From the NCBI GenBank assembly GCA_024103425.1, contig JAGFIS010000029.1:1-64000 (forward strand): DNA of 64,000 nt. Direction: 5' to 3'. The notes below the pieces were generated by a model that ran no database searches, had not been told where the DNA came from, and saw only the letters and a list, made by a program, of their open reading frames with translations. Both the position numbers and the translations under genes were made by a program. Below, piece after piece: positions 61,801-64,000 of this stretch (position 1 is the first letter of the stretch; each line of letters starts with the position of its first letter). The DNA comes from Chitinophagaceae bacterium. GTDB lineage: Bacteria; Bacteroidota; Bacteroidia; Chitinophagales; Chitinophagaceae.

Positions 61801-62146
61801 TGCACAAAACAATTACCTGCTTAAAGTAAAAGGTAGTTTTAGCGGCGGCTTTTCATTCTGTGTAGGCTACAAAGCACTGAGCGCCTGTGCGGGATTGGGA
61901 TACAGTGCATGTTATGATTTCACCGGTGGAAGAAACAATAACGGATGGTTTGTAAGCGGAGAAGCAGCGGGCAAAATAAGCATTCATATCGGCGGATGTG
62001 ATCCCGGGTGTAATGAAATTGACTGGGGTTTGTTGTGTGGGATAGGAGGAAGGCTTTGTGCTACAGGAGGAGCTAAAGTTAGTTATTCTCAAACTTCCGG
62101 CCTGTCTCTGGGGATCGTAATTGGCGGAACCGTATTATGTCCTTAA
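55862..62146 (+). CDS. Giant exported surface protein with TANFOR-like and regulatory-fold domains
   Basis: A 2094-residue exported protein (signal about 1-34). The N-terminus (35-310) matches the TANFOR surface domain: APYSPYL, a run of tandem strands, EGNYTYCIYVYEV, PPRLINPFDNT and SPVSFSWTQP. Next is a Lys/Glu-rich linker, then several carboxypeptidase-regulatory-like beta-sandwiches starting near 489, 758, 951, 1116 and 1198, each with a TTD-x-DG or equivalent strand. The last 800 residues are long beta repeats ending in a cysteine-rich tail with eight Cys from about residue 1999. No enzyme motif. It is probably a large extracellular structural or adhesion protein. Confidence 0.75.
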   Translation: MKRSNTKRAISKYWLFASLILSVLLTISKTGEAQVTGSQINATVILQAPYSPYLDQINKRTIITLTNVSGRDMTIALKGRISNGDKFIATKDDVYSDEIVLPAGQTKVLNNTNFNYGSFLGRNVVDDNMTDADLNSIYNDRVIPEGNYTYCIYVYEVLRGDYFPAIVNGSADAESLCNFFSLVFAQPPRLINPFDNTRVDTKSPVSFSWTQPMPVTSQRDLRYDLYIVKTSEGEDPRTGMENAFTYQSNYFVKIPDLKTNVYTFIPQTNAFKLEPGQRYAVMVQAKDEKGKTFFQNDGKSEITSFVYGAPENKKEEEAIVTKETKTKKSDGDNLATNKIKGRLLWAFRENEDAYKGSKATLLKAKEMTSEDVKSLNKQPNSLAGSIWSPQGGSLSKTGGISVYQTGSIYGGYNPLTDNKKNAEKAVGKDPTIFSYAKANGDYAFKGEAVFNTPPGKKSPGEGNVFAGGADKVEYGEDAGSKKPAAKRMPLANVTVKVTGIPDDPPAKNTPKPSPAQAQQTKNAQASQWLGVTKVSGSIVVQPNAPTGISKKNEEVVSNLIATGTTDSDGFFTLSYTSPDYTAIKKYKKVEISWAGEDFINNSMVVSTDVLLAAEADLGEIVAIANTYRFTPTIKAESYKPGKNETSKLFVGIYREEADLVKRPYLNWEGSTSPEGKKPKIMFSKKVVPVFEDSITYNGLTELMLSRLFYKGRLYIEISPGKKGLYEELKTDLVVNPTSMAPDYVLNIKPTYLLLNVPPFIYGNVKLVDNNISPVGGAVISVEFDKKDVEESYIELTSPLLNAGIQTYSKSPTKQVTATQQANFGIKNNVNISSSPLDFYNSDKTAGGAKGGGLGKAALNKGDIKADQSKSLSDLFDQTVGPYSTTTDEEGNYFIGNLPKLKPGAKYIVKLIKAGYFFTDLKPDNNDVEVPALKRGESKLVDFTFHPELFQVVGRVVAADSVTPIANARLHFFNSTTYFNSGEDGLFTTTYMKGKYSLIIEKEGYLDRTVEVVIEDKKETKVDTKKTAPATGVVMIAEQILATNTVQTSINRGYTFTPAMFGIAGSQSSAGESKNKAEYSSYMGFTVMPGLAQATLVTESMAKMRDVGDIGYLPKKVGKIRFRILEEKTDKPVSGASISLFDATATTDSKGEWFYEGFGGKTTVRVVPAEGTGLVAIEESIIVTETGEETVKVIKLGKGIKVSGVVKSNNVAVAKAEVKVEDKPYLAATSDNDGKYALYLPEGTFQLRAGKTGYIADKGEVKVAETDITKDFNLGSAGNNDISQLLGFPIEVDKMVQDGNGYKLTGSFVDMQPSLPGLKTKGKVNMKFTDVRVVFNSENKAVPDGGKVTTDEVALSLKLFDFIPVSLKPQGTSFVVSDQGNGKGKISGSITLDIQSLQGSKGWNLSKMAVKLLPKGTSNTDFAVFDAGSSGTPGDVVFNLSSVTNTNEWSGDIYGFKFAALLKESFIDKNGLHFKGRLNTPDLGPIKKSEFKITDFTIGTDLKVKTVKLDQTGLPTIDIAGWKASIASLLFNENGFKLGGSITVSVPKSGASSISFSDLAVGKDAMYGGKFSLPEKGINIFNIVQLKSGKSALSFGQVSGMPGVYRLAGSGKIKFDKIVTKEIEISAFEVHTNGKLLVDVPVNYSANLSVMNFELQSVQFNSTASTPYISLQGGLSVEVPLVKMSVGDIKFTPKANGGVDYSIGKISATLDVPVLKTTVDIAVKDNGFAGKGSLGIPGTPVDAGIDMHYYKVSGGIDFGASFVAGVVIPVGLVTIEKVGGGFQYNTATKDFAVTILGAVSVTGTGAAAKLDPVSLTVKSGPVIEGSGSVVVATVLKMANAKMYLDFPNRKFAVNVKVNYEPLPGLSSTQIQGDLIISGAKGDSYVFLGCNMHTNLAGLVNANGDMAIGMGIKNPMGRGDAISYYFRNADYSYIGDEFSGVYVNTVAKMGRPHDDPLGFKIFIASANIWYYTEAGVGLILNFAQNNYLLKVKGSFSGGFSFCVGYKALSACAGLGYSACYDFTGGRNNNGWFVSGEAAGKISIHIGGCDPGCNEIDWGLLCGIGGRLCATGGAKVSYSQTSGLSLGIVIGGTVLCP

Positions 62147-62167
62147 TCTTTAAAAAACAAGTGAGTC

Positions 62168-64000
62168 ATGTATAAATTATTTTTTGTTATTACCCTCTTC
62201 AGTTTCGTGCGAACAAACGGACAGGTACAGAAAACAGGCGTTCCTATCGGAAGGCTGATGCCGGCTGGAAATGAAGTGAGAGTTTTATTAATCCCAAAGG
62301 AAGCCAAGACTTACTATCTGTATAATGATGCTACCCGGTATGATATATACAAGGATGCAGGGGGAAATGGTAATTATAAAAAAGTGGCCACGCTGACCTT
62401 TCCTGCCAACTTTAGTGAGTTTAAGAGGCGTGCCGGTAATGAAACAGCTAATGAGGTTAAGGAAATCCTGAAAGTATCATCTGACGAGCAGGCATATTCG
62501 TTATTAAAAGAGGGAAAAACGTCTCAGTTTGGATTTCTTTTTCTCTCAGATCGTTTTATGGATGGAATGGGTGTATTCTGGAGTGATAAAGACATAAAGC
62601 AAAATAGCCCTTCAACAAAATACAGGGTAGTTGCCGTGAATCGTGACGGAAAAGAAAGCGAATTCTTCACGCAGTCGCTATCTGAGGTAACGAGGCTGCC
62701 ATTCCCGGATTTCAGGCTGAGTACAATGAAGTCGGAAGACAGTCTTGTGAGTCTCGTTTGGACTGCACCCTCCAGGGGTGTGAATCCTGCATTATGGGTC
62801 AGGGTTTACCGGAGGTCAGACCGCGACAGAACGTTTACTCCAATCCCGGAAGCATCTTTTATCGGCACCAATACGAAAGGCGACAGCCTGGTGGTGAGAT
62901 ACGACGAAAATGTAACTCCCGGCCGTTTGTTTGATTACTATATTGCCCCCGAAGATATTGTAGGAAATCTTGGAAATCCATCAGATACTGCTTCGCTTAT
63001 CAGTAAGTCGCTCAATTCGGTCACGGGACTTACAGATTTCACTGCAAGGGACTCCATGGAAGGCGTGTGGTTATCGTGGGCACCTTTGGCCAACAGTGCC
63101 ATATATACGGGTGTTGAAATTCTGAAATCGCGCGATGCAATGGAAGGCTATGTAGTGGTGGATACTATTTCTGCAGACAGATCTTCTTACTTTGATAAAA
63201 ATATCCTGCCTAATGTGTTGTACTATTATAAGGCAAGGCCGCTAACGGTGGCCATGGAAGGATGGAATATTATAACCCCGTCCACAACGAGCATCTCAGT
63301 CAGCAATAAAGGAGGCATACCCATCACACCGAAAGGACTAAGGGTTTGGCAGGACACCGCATCCGGAAATATCAACCTGACATGGGATCTTAACCCGGAT
63401 GTGGATCAGTTTGCCTACTATGTATTGCGCGGCACTGCTCGCGATAACATGACGATTATCTCTCCTCCTGTGAAGGACGTTGTATATATTGATTCTATCC
63501 AACACCTCGCTGCAGGACAGACATACTTATACGGCATTCAGTTAATGAATCTCTCCCAGCGCATGAGTGAGATGTCGGCTGTGCGGATGATCAAGCCCTA
63601 TAAGGAAACTTTTGTCCCCTACCCTTCGGGCATTTCTTCTCACTGGACAGGCGATGCCGTACAACTCACATGGGAAAACGTCATTAACCGCCAGGAAGAT
63701 GTCGTTGGTTACAGGCTGTATAGAAGAACAAAAGGCCGGACAGACTTCACCATCATTTCAGAAAATCTTATGGGTGTACCCGGCTTCAACGACAAAACTG
63801 CAAATCCCGGAGCTTCGTATGAATACGGGGTGACGGCTGTTAACTCCTCAGGAAGCGAGAGCCTGATGTCGCCTTTGACTTCCATTACCATTCCTGACCT
63901 TGCCCTGTTACCCCCGTCTGATCTGTATCTTACCAACAAAGCCGATGGCATTGCCATCAGCTGGCCGGAAGAACAAAGCGCCGCCACAACTGTTGTGTAC
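62168..64000 (+). CDS. FN3-rich exported surface protein, partial
   Basis: The frame starts at ATG 62168, 21 bases after the giant gene, and is open to the window end (at least 611 residues). The N-terminus is a signal peptide (about 1-19, ending TNGQ). The rest is built of ~95-residue units with the fibronectin-III pattern: VSLVWTAPSRG...RVYRRS, GVWLSWAPLANS, NINLTWDLNPDVDQF and VQLTWENVINRQEDVVGYRLYRR. Such proteins are often T9SS cargo in this phylum; a C-terminal sorting domain would lie beyond the edge. Confidence 0.8.
   Translation, partial: MYKLFFVITLFSFVRTNGQVQKTGVPIGRLMPAGNEVRVLLIPKEAKTYYLYNDATRYDIYKDAGGNGNYKKVATLTFPANFSEFKRRAGNETANEVKEILKVSSDEQAYSLLKEGKTSQFGFLFLSDRFMDGMGVFWSDKDIKQNSPSTKYRVVAVNRDGKESEFFTQSLSEVTRLPFPDFRLSTMKSEDSLVSLVWTAPSRGVNPALWVRVYRRSDRDRTFTPIPEASFIGTNTKGDSLVVRYDENVTPGRLFDYYIAPEDIVGNLGNPSDTASLISKSLNSVTGLTDFTARDSMEGVWLSWAPLANSAIYTGVEILKSRDAMEGYVVVDTISADRSSYFDKNILPNVLYYYKARPLTVAMEGWNIITPSTTSISVSNKGGIPITPKGLRVWQDTASGNINLTWDLNPDVDQFAYYVLRGTARDNMTIISPPVKDVVYIDSIQHLAAGQTYLYGIQLMNLSQRMSEMSAVRMIKPYKETFVPYPSGISSHWTGDAVQLTWENVINRQEDVVGYRLYRRTKGRTDFTIISENLMGVPGFNDKTANPGASYEYGVTAVNSSGSESLMSPLTSITIPDLALLPPSDLYLTNKADGIAISWPEEQSAATTVVY

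Overview
The window looks like chromosomal DNA of a Bacteroidota bacterium, probably of the Chitinophagales/Sphingobacteriales type. The reasons are a SusC/SusD pair, a type IX secretion (T9SS) sorting domain, several promoters with the Bacteroidota pattern TTTG-N19-TAnnTTTG, the gene order parA-parB-DUF5683-dapB, and families typical of that phylum (DUF922, DUF2795, TANFOR-like surface proteins). No rRNA, tRNA, CRISPR array, transposase or integrase was found.

Layout. 1-6000 is an accessory, repeat-rich stretch. An HNH nuclease gene lies between long imperfect hairpins that look like recombination sites. A three-gene module (catalytically degenerate alpha/beta-hydrolase, ECF sigma factor, small membrane protein) sits between two direct copies of a ~95-bp repeat. 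Three orphan genes follow, then a second copy of a repeat arm seen at the left end. 6000-15100 carries a TonB-dependent receptor, a thiolase, three transporter or membrane genes, a DUF922 metalloprotease and malate dehydrogenase. 15150-30500 is housekeeping: a phosphoesterase/flavin reductase pair, the parAB-DUF5683-dapB operon, a rhodanese/DUF2892/DUF302 set next to a Crp-family regulator, lolD-DUF486-epimerase, fabI, recN, a zinc-ribbon coiled-coil protein and a Nif3-like protein. 30500-40400 holds a large gluzincin/propeller/barrel protein, a free-standing T9SS sorting-domain protein, grpE-dnaJ, a tyrosine phenol-lyase, an orphan sigma region-4 protein, folE and a PadR operon.

41500-50500 is the most interesting region. 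It is a six-gene minus-strand operon bounded by a good promoter and a terminator: susC, susD, two exported cyanophycinase-family (S51) peptidases, an isoaspartyl peptidase lipoprotein between them, and a PKD/YWTD-propeller lipoprotein. Together they read as an outer-membrane system for degrading and importing cyanophycin or a related isopeptide polymer. 50800-53700 has a thioredoxin-like gene divergent from a GH3 glycosidase.

54000-64000 is a surface-protein operon: a 601-residue predicted barrel, a 2094-residue TANFOR-like protein, and an FN3-like protein that runs off the window. It is preceded by a ~210-nt leader with possible structure.

Starts were moved inward where a signal peptide or family N-terminus demanded it. 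Several genes have a -7 box only 4-5 bases before the start codon, which suggests leaderless mRNAs.
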